Below the pieces are notes generated by a model. That model ran no database searches. It worked only from the letters and a program-made list of their open reading frames with translations, and had not been told where the DNA came from. DNA of 64,000 bases. Source: Tigriopus japonicus. Lineage: Eukaryota; Arthropoda; Copepoda; Harpacticoida; Harpacticidae. The position numbers were made by a program, and so were the translations under genes. The stretch covers positions 251,861 through 315,860 of the forward strand of contig JAAGOF010000055.1 in the NCBI GenBank assembly GCA_010645155.1. Reading direction: 5' to 3'. Positions 12,250-25,575 of the stretch are shown one piece after another (positions within the stretch are counted from its first letter, which is position 1; each line of letters opens with the position of its first letter).

Positions 12250-15200
12250 TCACTATTTGGAAAACAACGTCGTCGGTGACGACTTGAAACAAACTTACTA
12301 TCCCAAGACCAATTTGATCTTTAAAGTCATATTAACCCGTCAGCACGTGGATGTTACTAGCAGAAATACTGCATTGTAGCTAAAAATACCAATTCCTTCC
12401 GAAGCCTCCACTGATTCGTGGCTGGAAAAAATCTAGGAGCAAGTAAGTTACTGTGCTTCTCGGGATTTCTGCTCCCCTCAAAAACTTTGTGATCGAAGTC
12501 CAAAAACTCTTCTGGACAAAACTTGTTCCCCCAACCTTAGCCAAGAAAGGTAGTGTATGTAGTAAGAAGAATAAGAGCGAGCTCTTCCTGGCGATTTTTC
12601 AGGTCGATGTTTGGGGATCTTTGCCGTTGATAAGGACATATTTTTGTTAAAAGTAGCAGAGGAAATGGCAGTGGGAAAGAAAAAAAAGACAACTTTTGTA
12701 TTTTGACCAAAATCAAGATAAGCAAGATTGTTCTATCCACCGTTTACATACCCCCACGCAATCTGAAGATTGAATCGTCCCCGGATCTGATACAAAACAT
12801 TCATTTCTTTTGACTACGGATCTGATCCAGAAGCATGGCACAAACTTGTGGCGCACGGTCATTTGATGAATGGGATGATGATTTCTTCAAGACTGATGTG
12901 CCATGCGAATGAACGGACCTCGTGCTCTATACAAGCTTATGTTCTAACTGCAATGCACTAGCCGTATGTAGTGCACAAGTGACGAACCCCATGGTCAGTG
13001 CCTGAGTGCGTGAGTGAGCGTATTCACATTATCTGCCATCGCCTCCGTCATCCCAATGTCAATTCCCTTTTTTCTTTTGACTCTCGCATCCGAGCATTTC
13101 TCCTTTTGTGGGACCCATGTTCCATATTGCACACAAGCACACTCACTCACGCACTCACTCTCATACACATATGGGAGTTGGAGATGTGAAACACTAATCA
13201 ATAGTCATTGTGAAGGTTGGGATGACCAACGTAGCGAGGAGAAAAGAAAAGGAGAAAAGGAATGACCGCTCTCACAGGTCTTGTTCCTCTTCATCTCCTT
13301 ACTGTTTCTCTTTCTCGCGTCCACTTCTTCTCGTTTCGTCTTTGTCGAACAAAGACCCTTGGGATTTGCATATCCCAGAGCTTCAGGGTGACTGTTCATG
13401 AGCAAACGGGATTACATTCCATCAACACCACCACACACGATCAAAGTTATTTAGAATTGCTTCTTTATGCTATCGTTATTGCGAAGTTAGCTTCCTTCAT
13501 CAAAGAGTAAGGATAAATGTAAGTAAAGACTAATGAATAAAATTGGTCTTAGCCTGTCACTCTGAAAAGTAAGGTTCAAGTGGGAGATGCCCCTAGGTCC
13601 CAAAGGTGGCGGTTGATGACCAGTCTCGGTCGCTTAATTCCTTTGGCTAGTTAAGCAAGCAATCGGAGGAACTGACGGGACGCACATTGACAGAGAATAG
13701 TGGGATTGCATTGAAGAATGGAACGGTCTTCTCAAATCGGACTCCTTTCCTCCCAGGAAGACCCTCACTCTTATGATAAGAAAACATGTTCATAATTCCA
13801 CCCGTCTTGCTCATCTCAAATCTGGTCCACTATGCTCGTGGAAATGAGGCGCATATCATCTGGTCACGTCTCCTGTGCGTATGAGTAAATGCCCTGATGG
13901 ACGTCATGTCTGTAATGACATGTGCTCGCCTTGACTGAGTTAGTTCTTGAGGGTCTCTAGAGGCCCACCTACCTAGATTGTGTGCGAGGGACTTGAGGAG
14001 GATCAGCAGGAAGAAGAGCAAGAAGACGGAGACGGACAATGGGGTCCAGGTCCGATCCCAACAGTTGTAAATGCCTTTGTGGCCCCTTTTCCCGGTGTTT
14101 GGTCCTCATGGGACTCGGTTCCCCAACTAACTTGAGGATCTGCCCTGCCCCTTGGAAATGGATCATGTTCCATCTTCTCGTTCTGTTACTTTTGTCCTCG
14201 CACGTGGAACACAGTTCGTTCTCGTTTCGGGCATCGAATACATTCAAGAGCACCTTCTCGTGTCTCGATGACTTTTTGATAGATTTTTATGTGCCACATC
14301 TTTTGCAGACCAACCAACCATCTCTTCGTTTGAACATAATGAACAAAAAAAGAGAAGGCTTTTTTTGTTATAGACAGTACTCTGTGTAAAAGAGGTAGTG
14401 GGTGGAGTTGGATCTCTGCTCGTCGTTCCATAAGCGAACAACCTATCAATGGATCTGGTCATTTTTGACAACCGAACTCAATCGTGAAAAGAGAACAGGC
14501 ATTTCAATTCATGACAAGTGTTCGCTTATTTGGGCATGGCTTTGTAAAATATTCAAATCCACATCTGTCATATTTGGACATATTGAAGGCGCCTTGCTCC
14601 ATCTCTCACTTCTTTGCCTCGTGCACAAAAGAACCACCGAAAACAACAATAAAGAAGCACCAACACTCGTCTTCGCAACCATTATTTTGGCAAAAAAAGC
14701 CTCGATCGTTTCGAGTCCTCGACACAACTCAACCCAACCGTTCCCTTCCCTCAAAAGTGGCTAGGAACTAACTCCACAACAAAGATCTCGAAAGAAGGCC
14801 AAAACAGGAAACTTTCCGGCCTCTGTGACAGCCACTCGATTGCTATCTCGATCCAAGGTATCATGGGGATGTTGTCTTTCCCAGTGGCAGATCGCAGAGA
14901 CCTTTGGGCATTTTCCCCATGGAATTCGAAGCCCATCATTCATATTTAGACATCTCAATAGTTTGGATATTATACTGCTACTCTCTCTCGCTTCCTTTTT
15001 TTCCTTGAGTGACTGAGAATAGATAGATACCCTCTTTCTTTCTCTCTCTCTTGCTTTTTGAAGACGGTTTTGGACCACAAATGCGACTTCTGAAAAATTG
15101 ATTCCTTAGCTCTCTTTCCCCTGAAAAGGCTCGATCCTCGGTCCCCTCGACTTACGTACTCGCAATGTTGATCGGTGCCCTGCCTGTCTGCCAACCTACT

Positions 15201-15660
15201 TGTCCGCTTCGTCCACAGAGGATCTTTCGCGCGAATTGGTCCTCGTCATGGTGGTGTGGTGTAGTAACGTGTCCAACTACCCCTCTCAACACCGAGCCTG
15301 TCCCTATCGTCTTTGAATTTCAGTGGATCGTAGACAATATTAGCATTTGAAAAAGGCTGGCTGGCATTCGTGGAAAAGTTCCCCCTCCCGCCATTCCACA
15401 TTTTGGGATCACAAGATAATCCCCCTTGGGAGAGGGACTATATCACTTTGCAAGTGAAATGAATACCGTCAGATCATCTTTGGCTCTTCCTGACCAAGGA
15501 CGCTAATGATCTCATTCAATTGGATCAGGAAGAAAAGACACTCGCTGATTTTCGACATGTACAGTACATTAATGACTGGTCTTCATTTAGATGACGGGCT
15601 TCTTTTGGTTTGCTTTCAATAACCGAATTTAAAAAAAAACCGAGACCCATGCTCGAGTGG

Positions 15661-15678
15661 TGATGATGATCATCATCA
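15661..15678. repeat. 18-bp palindrome of GAT/ATC triplets
   Basis: TGATGATGATCATCATCA is a perfect palindrome centred on GATC, where a GAT microsatellite meets its complement. It could extrude a short cruciform. Confidence 0.9.
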
Positions 15679-17796
15679 TCATCCTTCAACTGTGCTTGTT
15701 GGATGATGTTGGTTCTGTGTCAAGTCTTCAATGGTTGATGAAAGAGAAAATCTATTGGCTGACTTGGATCCGCTCTGAATTAAGCTCGGTAGTCATCGCT
15801 TGTGATTGTGGTTGATGATGAATGATATCTGGAAGAACCTTTCCAAAACATGGACATGGGGCGATGCGATCACGATATGAGCGACTTTGTACACATATGT
15901 GCCACTGACTAGCTTGTGGGTGCCGTGAGCGAGACCATATCACCCACCACAAGATCCAAACGGCAAGAATACGACTTTCCATCCAGATTCGATGGATTTT
16001 CAATTTATGAACGTATGGACTGGACTCGCTTGGGCTGCTGGGTTATACGTATGGTGGTCGTTATTAATGCTACTGCTCTTATAGCTGTTGTTGTTGATGT
16101 TATAGTTGCAATGGTTTCTGTGAAACCATCGTTTTTGTTCCACCCATCTCGCCGTCAATCCAATCAGGCCACGCTCCGAACTTATTCATGTGTTCTAAGT
16201 GGGACCTTTTTGAATCTGACTCTTTGTACGTCGTTCATTCAAAACCGGATCGTTTATCAATCAATCGTCAGCATAAGCTCTCTTTCGTCATTTGGAATCT
16301 GATTGTTCTGCTCATTGTGGTAAATGCAAACAACGATTGGCGAGAGGAATTGGTTACACTCTGGGAAAATATGACTCCAATAGCATACGTGACCCGTAGA
16401 TCGATTAATGAACAGTCCTCACGTTAATCAAATGGTGCGACTATGTATGGATGGATTTCTCTGTGGCTTGATGTGAGCATGATGTGTTCATTTGCAACTA
16501 CAATAGCTTGTGACAGAGAGACTAGAAGACAATGAGCCAACAACCATCGTCAATGAACACTGTCGAGCACTCCCAAGCTCAGGCCAGGCAGCAGTAGCTG
16601 TAAAGGACCCCCCCCCCACTGCCGCTACCATTACTTCCACAACCACCGCCGACCATATCAAATATGACGGCGCAAAAATTGGAAGAAGACATGTCAGTGG
16701 TAAAAGCCACTACTAGTCTCAGACTGTTTTCCTCCTCCTTGCACTCTCTCCAATGGTATTTCCACTCCCAAGTCGCCATTTCCTGCCCAATGTAGTCAAA
16801 GAGTTGACCAAATGCTTGAGAATCAACTACGAACGTAGCCCGGTTGCGTGGGATGATTCGAGGACAAACCCCGGCGACTTCAAAGGTTAGGGCTACATTG
16901 ATCAAGGTTTAGTGTGGAAATACGCTGGCGGCAGATGGGATGAGGATTTTGGTTTTTGGTCTCAAAATCATGCGATATCGCAATTAGACCTAATGAAGGA
17001 AGCCCATTATCAAATAGAATCGATGTGATGTCATTTTCCGTGAAACACCCCGCGGTTTCTTCCCCTGCCAAAAGAATCGGGAATCCGATTCAATGATTCA
17101 TTCTGTCCGATAATATCCATCCTTTTCGAACCGAGTGCAATAATAAAGAAACCTACCAACCAACCAGTCAGTCTCTTTTTTAATCTGTCTTCGACTTCTC
17201 CATGAGAAATGTCAAATTGGCCAGATTTTCTCATTTAGGAGACGTCTATCACACAAAATATTTAGGTTCATTCTCGGAAATGAATTTGACTACCTTGACA
17301 GAATTTCAGCATTTAACCTTTGATAACACACACACTGACTAAAAAAAAGAAAGGAAATAAAATTACCATGCACTTGGATTGTCCTTGATTCTCAATGTAA
17401 TCATGTATGTTCCGACCACTCTGCATATACGCGGTATTGAAAAAAGTAGACTTGCATTTCAGGACATTGCTACCATATTTGAGTTATCCATCTGTCTTAA
17501 TTGTTAGCTTGTTTCGGTTCGAGGAAGTCCAATCGATTTTCCATACGATTAATTTTGCACGAAATTGTCTCATTGCTTGGCTGAGGTCCGTTCGCTCTAC
17601 CAGGAGGATGATTTTCTAGGGTTTGCCGAAAAAATGTACCGTCATTTTTGTTTGCTTTGGAAACAGGGTTCTCCATCGAGGGTCTGTTGACGTATCTCAA
17701 CGAACTTATCAGGACAGTCGTTTCGAGCAACACCCTGTATAGTACTAGTTGACGTCGTAATTCTCGGCCGATGGGCCAACCAATAGATATAGGGAT

Positions 17797-17838
17797 AGAT
17801 GGATGGATGGATGAATGAATGGATGACTGACTGACTGA
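17797..17838 (+). repeat. (GGAT)n-(GAAT)n-(GACT)n compound repeat
   Basis: Three tetranucleotide motifs follow one another, each one base apart from the last, a pattern of stepwise mutation and expansion. Confidence 0.85.
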
Positions 17839-18582
17839 AGAGCTAGTTTGGTTGCTTGTCCATTAGAATATGCACACCATACACAGAAAAGTGGTTTGCG
17901 TAGAATTGGAGTGGCTGATCGCATTCTGATGACTCGATCGGAGGCAGCTCGTGGCGAACCAACCATTAGCATAATCGGATATTATTTCCTTGCACTTAAA
18001 AAGAGGAATCTGCTAAAAAAGTCACTCATCCATGATACGGGGGTCTTTTGGTGCCAGTCACGACTCGATAGCAGAGCCCAAGGAGACATTCGTCATTCTC
18101 CATCCATCGCCATAGACTCATCATGGATGGACAAACTAGTACACACATTAAGAGTAGACTGTACTGCTGAGTACCCGATTGTGCATTGCACTGTACGTGT
18201 TCTGCCGAATCGAGAAAGCACAAGAGCCGCAAAAATGTAAGATCAATCTAAGTTGAGCGTGTTCGTTCCTTTAGACGACTTTTCTCAGATCTCCTTGCAA
18301 GCATTTCTGCAACTTTAGATTAAGCATGAGAAAATTATCCTTCACATGTAGAAAATTTCAATCAAGGTCAAAAAAATGAAATCTGGTCAAACGGTATCTC
18401 CCCTTCATAAAATCAAATTTATCCCGTGAAATCAGGCACAAATACTAACGTTTCAAATCATATGCCTTGTAGGCTTTAACAAGAGAGAAAAAGGCATCTT
18501 CCAAATACCGCTCACTTCTTCAATCTATTGGAAGGACTTCTTGGAGGAGAGACTGAGGTGGAAAAGGAGAGCCGGAACTAGG

Positions 18583-18646
18583 TCGTTTTGAGGGAAAGAA
18601 CGACGAGACAGAGAAAAGAGAGAAAAGAAAAGGAAAGAGAATGGAT
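18583..18646 (+). repeat. Purine-rich tract
   Basis: About 60 bases that are nearly all A and G, about 800 bases before the basonuclin exon. There is no coding signal. Such tracts can bind GAGA-type factors. Confidence 0.6.
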
Positions 18647-19142
18647 TTCTTTGGGTGAAAAATCATTTATCTAGTCCAGGGAAGTTGGAAGTCTGAAGGG
18701 ACGACGACTGCCCATGAAAATTCTGTTTGCGATTGTAAACCTTGGTCAAGAGCGATTCCATTGGAAGCTGGATGCTCATTTCATTAAAAGCCTTTGCCAG
18801 TCTACGTATTGGTGCTGTGTGACCAGGGTGAACTCGTCAGCCGAGCAAGAGGGGTCGAACACCCTAGTCCGACCGTTCGACAAAGTGACTTTACGAAAGT
18901 CTGCGCCTCTGGAAGGACACGCTTCATTTAGCCACCACAATATTCCAATATGGCCTCCCTCGACAAAAAAGGCGGCCTCGATGCACGCTGATGAGTGATT
19001 AATGACAGTGGTAAGAACCAATGGGTTATGTCATTTGTAGTCTAAGCAGTCATAAGTCAACCACTCTCAACGATTGGATATAGTGTGTGATGGATGAGAG
19101 AGACAGGGAGCAGGCGAAGAAGAGTCGAACGAGAACGAACGA

Positions 19143-19185
19143 ACAACAACAACAACCCAGCTCTGCTCTGCTCTGCTCTGCTCTG
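19143..19185 (+). repeat. (AAC)5 followed by (CTCTG)5
   Basis: Five AAC units (19143-19157), then five perfect CTCTG pentamers (19161-19185). This lies about 265 bases upstream of the basonuclin exon. Pentamer arrays are rare elsewhere in the window. Confidence 0.9.
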
Positions 19186-19413
19186 GGACTGGCTTACTTC
19201 ATCCAGTACCACAACTAAACAAGCATGCATGCAAGCAAGTCAGCCAACAAACAACACCATTGGGGGACCATCATCATGACGTCCCCAAAAAATGAAAGAC
19301 ACATTACCAACAATTCCGTGGCGCTTTCTCTATTAGTAAAGGAAATATCCGATGAATCGGAATAATCAAACAGTAGCCATCGAATGTTCACACTTTCCAG
19401 GACTCGGGCGATA

Positions 19414-19449
19414 ATGGCGGTGCCTAATTTGATTTGTTTCTCATTTCAG
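19414..19449 (+). promoter_or_regulatory. Splice acceptor or alternative in-frame start before the basonuclin exon
   Basis: These 36 bases begin with an ATG in good initiation context (A at -3, G at +4) that is in frame with the basonuclin motif. They end with a pyrimidine-rich tract and TTTCAG, a good splice acceptor. The two readings exclude each other: either 12 extra N-terminal residues (MAVPNLICFSFQ) are translated, or the stretch is intron end. I favour the acceptor because its tract is long and because basonuclin genes tend to have an intron just before the first cysteine. A second acceptor-like TTTCCAG lies at 19394-19400. Confidence 0.5.
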
Positions 19450-19552
19450 TTGTTTCGATGCTCGGTGATTCCGTGCCCATGTGATCGCTTTCAACCCAAG
19501 GAGAAGGGACCTCGGTGTTGCGACCGTTGTGGCCATGGATGGACCGCTCATG
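19450..19552 (+). CDS. Basonuclin-family N-terminal Cys/His motif exon (partial gene)
   Basis: This exon encodes about 34 residues. They include CSVIPCPCDRFQP, then CCDRC, then GHGWTAH. The spacing C-x4-C-x-C-x2-F-x-P ... C-D-x-C-x-H-G-W-x-A-H is the signature at the start of vertebrate basonuclins BNC1 and BNC2, nuclear zinc-finger transcription regulators. The C2H2 finger pairs that carry DNA binding in that family are in later exons and were not found here. The 5' limit is a strong acceptor (a T-rich tract followed by TTTCAG) ending at 19449. The 3' limit is a perfect GTGAGT donor at 19553, leaving one base (G) of a split codon, which could restore the family's Ala after AH. The frame is also open upstream to ATGs at 19384 and 19414; the latter has A at -3 and G at +4, so this could instead be a first coding exon starting at 19414. 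The family assignment is firm. The exon start and the rest of the gene are uncertain. Confidence 0.85.
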
Positions 19553-22500
19553 GTGAGTACATGGCCATCAAAAGCTCTCAATAACTTTAAGCCAAGTCTA
19601 CAACACGTACGGGTGTCTTTGAACCATCTTGAAATACCAAAAAAGATGAACAACGCCCCCCAAAATTGAGTCGGGAAGTGGGTGATAGGAGTCATTGTTA
19701 TTCATGGACTCTGCCATGGCCATGGACCACAACCAAAGTGCTCTATGAAGTCCTAGCTGACTGGACTGATGTTACTAGTTTCGGATTCATTTTCGTGTGC
19801 GTGTGTCTGCTTCATGCCACTTGGAAAGACGAAAACGTCTGAATCCTTTTGGTCAAAATATATTCATTGCTATCATTTGTTTCTACGACTCCCAATTCCC
19901 GAAGCATTTTCTGTCCAGTCATCATTTATTCATATGTTCTCGTTTGGGTCCCAAATTGCACAAAAGGCGGCGCTCTCTCCGCATCTGACCATCAATGACC
20001 ACGACTGCCACACTTATCATTGCCTGCCCCCGAGTGCCTGTGGCAGTCAATCTGAAAGCCCAGAACTTCGAGTCCGGCTGATGTGTGTGCCAGTCTGATG
20101 CCACGAGTCAGTAGTGTGTGGAAGTCACTGATTATAACAAATCACACTCTAAAATTGAGTTCATGACGCATGAAATCGAGCTCAGACCGGGGAGAAAAAC
20201 TTGTATATCGGCATCTCGGATTCTCTCTTTCACTCTAGAGCCTTCGCTAGGCTCTTAAGAGCCACCCCAAATCAACCATGGCTATCGATCTAGCCAATGG
20301 TCGAAAACGGCAAATTCATTGAAAACTATCCTCCCTGAAACGAGCAAATCTCAAACTTCGAAATACCACCAATCCACCGACTGAATTTCAAGAGTCCACG
20401 AGTGGCTAGGCCGAATGTTGTTACGATGATTTTGATGAGGTGCAAAAAGAAAAGGCATGCCTCCACCATGATGGAATAATTCTGGAGGATGTAAAGTCCG
20501 AAAAGGGAGACTCCATAAGAAAGGCTTGACTCTAATTTAGTCAATGTGTTTTTCTGATATTGGTCCAATGGGTAGTGATGGCTGGGCTACTCTGGCTGCT
20601 GCTGCTGCGACTTCGTGTTCATCGCTTTCGTCTGAACCGCAATAAAGGGCAATGAAAATAAATTTTGCACCTATGTGCCAAGAAGGCGAATGGCAATTCT
20701 TGACAGAAATAAAGGGGAAGGTAGACTAGTTGAGGGCGACCCCGACAACGAGGCTCGACCGGACCGAGAAGGTGCTCAACATTCAAGACATGAGATTTTA
20801 TCGACCAGCCTGGGCGATGGGGTAATGTATTCTCGCCTTGTCTCCTAGTCCTGGTGTCATGGAATACCAAATTTGCTTTCCAATAGCGTCGTCAGGCAGG
20901 TCCTTTCAATTTCTTTAAAAGGTTTTTCCTCCCCTAACTAGCACCAATGTAGAGCACCTCCACAACCTACAATACCACATACCCGCACTCGCATACGTTC
21001 GCTGTTCGTAGAAGTATAGTGGTATTTGTAGAGTTAACGGAAAGAATTGAGCTCTGGTATTACAAGAGGTCGTAACGAGGTTCGTTTGGTCGGGTTCTGT
21101 GTGCCACTCCGTGCAAAGCTCAGCTCCAAACTTGAAGACAGAAAAGTCACCCTGCGGACTAAGTCTGCCATGGAAGGAAGGAACGAATGATTGTTCCGTT
21201 TATTCCTCAACCCTTCTCTAGTTTTGGAATAATGAGGCCATTTTCCATCATCATTTTGGCATTGCTCCCAGAGTTCCCGTTTCATTGGATGTGCAGTTTT
21301 TTTTTCTCCCAGAGTGACAACCAGCCAATTAGTATCCCAAATGTTGTGGCTTGGCCATTACGAATGAACATTCACATTGAGAGAGCAGGCATAGCATTGT
21401 TTTCAGGCCTGGAAGTGATGAGCATATGGCTCATTGACAATCGCCAAGAACGAAGCGAGCTCAGGAACCCTAGTTTGCCTACTTTGGCGGCCACCATTGC
21501 CACGTTAAATGTGCTGTTTTTTCCTCGAACCCAAGCGAGACATTGAATGTCTTTGTTGTCGAGGTGTTTATCATCGTTCAGGGTCACTTTGGGACCATAA
21601 CACTTTAGATTTCCCTTGGGATTGCACACTCGTGCCTGTTTAACCCCTCACCCTAACCCCAACCAGATACAATTAGCTTCGTCTTCACCCACTTCTCTTA
21701 GGCTCTTCCTTCTCTTATCCACCCCAAATGGGAAGCTCAATAATCGGCAAAATAAATTCCATCAAGTTTAAGTCTCCGTCTTCATGCCATTGATTTCAAG
21801 TGGATACACACAGCCCTAGGAGGGAATTAAATATTGTACACACACATTGACGCAGACCAGGATCCTATTTTGAAGCTCTCCGGCGTTTCAAGGACAAGCA
21901 TGAGACCCCAGTCGGTTGGCGTTAAATTTGTCGACAATTTATGATTCTCATTCGAAGCAGAGCTTTGGACCGACCTTGATTGCGTGAGCCAATTCGTTGT
22001 TTTCCACCCTTTCATAGTTAGTGGCCATCCTCGTCAACCCCCACCGCTCCGGCAACAACAACATCATTATAGTTTTACAACTTTGTACAAAGGCAGAATA
22101 CCTGTGTTAAGATTTTTTTGATGAAGTCGAAGCGGCTAGCCTGGACATTGCGGTTCATTGTATTGCCACCCAGGCTAATTTATGACCATTTGACCGTGAC
22201 CGAACTAATCTAGGATTTTCTTGGGATGATAGTCTCTGGTAGCGGCTGACTATGTGGATGTGGTCCGACAATCGTTCGTTGGTAAGGACTTGGGGAGAGG
22301 GAGGAGTATTGCTATTGAGGAGGGAGAGCTGTACCTCAATTTATGCATTTCAATATGCTCGCCTATCTCGCATTTAGAGTTGTCCATGATGGCCACAACT
22401 ATCCGTTCCATGTGTCTACCAGGGTGACCTGTAATGGCTTTCCTAGAACATTATCATATAAAATCATTGCTCGAATCATTGGTGTTGTAAGGTGTAAAAT

Positions 22501-22849
22501 ATGCGTATAATTGATCTACGAATCGAACGCCCTATCCATAGGTCGTTGGGCTTTGTTCAACTTGCATGCAAAATAGCACCCCTCCCTTCAGTGACCCTAA
22601 AGTAGTCACCCTGTTTGGAAGAAGTATCATAGCCATGACTTGGATGGATAATGGCCATTCCCAATACAACCTCCCGAAACATTATGATGGCCAATTTAAG
22701 GGAGATAATTTCTTATGTTGATAGTTCTATGGCCCATGGCCTTCCACCATTTGTAGTTCGAACTAAGTTCGTAGACAGGCCAAGGAGAGACGTAAAAAGA
22801 AGCATTCGGAGTCATCGTTGTTGCCTCGGCATTCGATGACGATGATAAA

Positions 22850-22870
22850 GTCGACGTCGTCGTCGTCGAC
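22850..22870. repeat. (GTC)n repeat bounded by GTCGAC
   Basis: A GTC/CGT run with a SalI-type GTCGAC at each end. Confidence 0.8.
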
Positions 22871-24108
22871 AACAACGTCGGGGAGGAGGCATGAGATGTG
22901 GTAGATTCGAATCACTCGAGGATGGCGACAAGCCAGCTTACTACTTTGGGTTTGGAAGTTAGACACACACATACACGTACATATGTACACACCGTGGAGA
23001 AACACGAAAATCGGGAGGTAGCCTGTCCAGAAGCTTTTTTTCTGCCATAGCTGCGTTCGCTTTTGGAAGCATTGGAAAATCAATCTCTCTCAAAGCAAAA
23101 GACACAACAAACTCCACCGAAATACAGGCTATCATATCGCGATGGATTGAGGGCAACGAACAGCTATCTAAATAAGTTTTTTGCCGGTTTCGAATTCAAT
23201 CTTGACTTCTGAGTCCAAATTAAGGAGGAGGAGGAGGTTCTTACTTGCACCAAATGACTAGACACGATCATTTTTCGGACTTTCTGCGAGCTACACGTAG
23301 TGGGACAAAGTAATGCAATTACAGACGTAAGAAAGAAAGGACGTATGGATGGATGGACGACGTTGTTCATTTCTGTCTTGCCACAATCGGCGTTTGAGTG
23401 GCGCTAAGTTCTCCATCTGGACTAGGGGAGCTGTCACCGCTAACAATGAAATGTTCATTTTGTGGACATAACTCACTAAGTAGGAGTGCAGCACACACTC
23501 GCGCACAGCAAGACATTTTCATGCGGCTTTGAAATGTCTTTTGACCTCTTGACATGGTCCAAATTTTGTTCTCAGGGCCGCCACCAAGAAATATTCTTGT
23601 CTCCAGAATGTCATTCAGCGACATTTTCAGTTGCTTCCTGTCATTTGCAAATTCGAATCTTTCGCAGAAGAGACAAGCCTCTCCTGTCCGCCTGAAACGT
23701 CATTCATAATCCATGGAATGGAAAGCCTTACGCCTCTCCTCTCCGGCGGAGTCAATTTGGCAGACCTGACCTTTAAAGTTGGCTTGTGGACACGTGCCAC
23801 CAATAGAAGACAAATCAGCATAGTAAAAGGAAATGAAGGGAGACAAAAGTAAAATATGGACTGGAGTTAGTATTTTTCCTAGAACTTTGATCCTTATTGC
23901 CGGTCTTTAATTCAATAACATATTGCTTCTATGTTTCGTCCTGATTCCTGCCGTTTTGCTTTCCCTCTCGGGAAACCTTTGACTTCGTGACAATCAAAAC
24001 TGTTAATGCTGTAACGCCAATAGAGATAAGCCGACATGGTCAAGTCGAGTCATGGGTATCCCTAGTTGTTACTCGTATTGCTTGCTTGGACATGGGACAG
24101 CTGGATCT

Positions 24109-24140
24109 CCTGACCACAGCTGCTAAATGTTGTGGTCAGG
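24109..24140. repeat. Perfect 10-bp inverted repeat with 12-base loop
   Basis: Arms CCTGACCACA and TGTGGTCAGG flank GCTGCTAAATGT. Pairing does not continue outward, so a microRNA precursor is unlikely. Each arm contains TGTGGT, a core bound by Runt-domain factors, so an inverted pair of such sites is possible. Confidence 0.85.
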
Positions 24141-25500
24141 TCTTGAGGAAGTGATGTCAAAGTGCGGAAACGTCCCCCACTGGGATAGACTAGGGTGGAA
24201 ACCACCCCCTTCGTTGCTCAAAATTCTACTTCAGGAAGATGATCCCAAATTATATGCCAAGGATCAATATCAAATCAAAGCTCTCTGGAGCCCCTTTGCC
24301 GAACCATGGCACATACAACTCAGATTCCGAATCGAGTTCTTTTGAAATATGAGCTCATCATACCGACCATTGACGAGAATGTGGGTCGTTGTGGACCATC
24401 TCTTGTTGCATCACTCAAAGAAAACGTCTTGTGGGTGTCGCTAATGAATCTGTTGGCTGATTTGTAGTGTTCACCATTTGAGACACATGGCAAATTTTCG
24501 TGCGGAGCCGACATTGATGTTGTTCTTTGTAGTCCTCCTGACTTGAACGGGTGTAGGAGTTGTAGGAAAAGAAGTAGTAGTCCTCGGTGGATGGATGTCC
24601 GTATGGGAGTGTGTGAGAGTTCAAGCTCGAGGGAGGGGAACTAATGCAGCTAATGAACATCTCAAAGACTGGTCAGTGGACACAAGGAGCAATTATTGCT
24701 GCTTCAAATATGGGGGAAAAGGGTCCTCTCTCCCTCCTCATTTGCCCTCTATCCGTCTATCTCTCTAACCAAAAGTAACATGTATCTCTCTTCGCCTCTT
24801 TCGTGCTTGTACGCAAGAAGCTAGAGGGCAATGTGAAAACCATCCAGCCGTGTGGTATTTCCAAAATTTAAATGAGTTCCTCCTGCATGTTTTCATAACA
24901 TGGCACCATCCACGGCTGAAGCCGAAAAGGGCGAGTGTGTCGTAATTTTCAAAGGTGACATGCGTCCAAGAAAGGCACAGATGCTGGAAGTTCCCCGAGC
25001 TCTTCAATGTGTACAATATGTATTCATCGTCGGTCCAAAGTGTGGAAAGCCCTTGCATGGCTATGCATCACACTCTGTCACCTGTCTTTCATCCCCAGAG
25101 ACTTTGAAATTGGGACAGTCTTGGGCAGAATTTTGAAGAAATCTGGAAAGAATCGCGCCTGATCTGGCCTTTTCACACTCCTCATCAGTGCTAAAGCATT
25201 AGTGCAATGTGCGCAAGTCTGCCCAAGTCCATGGTCACCCTGTCAATAAACAGATGCTGTTTGCTTGGCCTTCTTTTGGAACTGTCATATCGGGAATGAA
25301 GCGAGTTTCAGGCCATAATGAAGTCATTTTCTACCCATTAAGCGTAAAATATGAGAAGTTTTGATTAGGGCAGAGCGGTGGCGGGAGCTCCCACCAATGT
25401 TTCATCGTACCTCACAATTTCTTCGGCACAATTTGTTTGGAATCCAAACAAGGTTCCTGGGATCTCACCCTAGTATTATGGCCTGATGATTTGTCTTGTG

Positions 25501-25575
25501 AAGACGGAAGGAGAAGAAGATGATGTTGAAGAAGGAGAAGAAAGAGAAGGAGAAAGACGAAGGCGACGATGGTGA
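25501..25575 (+). repeat. Purine-rich GAAGAA tract
   Basis: An imperfect GAA/GAG tract. A pyrimidine-rich counterpart lies at about 25655-25720, so the two could pair as a loose inverted repeat. Confidence 0.6.

Larger units (their letters stand above)
1572..19413. other. Intergenic or upstream intronic DNA
   Basis: About 18 kb with microsatellites, one clear hairpin (11074) and scattered TACGTA palindromes, but no exon I can name. If the basonuclin exon is internal, its first exon and promoter should be here or further left; I could not pick it out. A donor-like CTC|GTAAGT at 5492, after an acceptor at 5427, gives a short exon-like unit open in two frames, which I do not call. An ATG frame at 18714-18998 (94 codons, unrecognised) lies just before the exon. 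Confidence 0.6.

Noticed and set aside
21404..21546. Phase-1 open frame after a TTTTCAG acceptor near 21404
   Set aside because: The phase fits the basonuclin exon, but there is no donor before the stop, no family similarity, and such acceptors are common.
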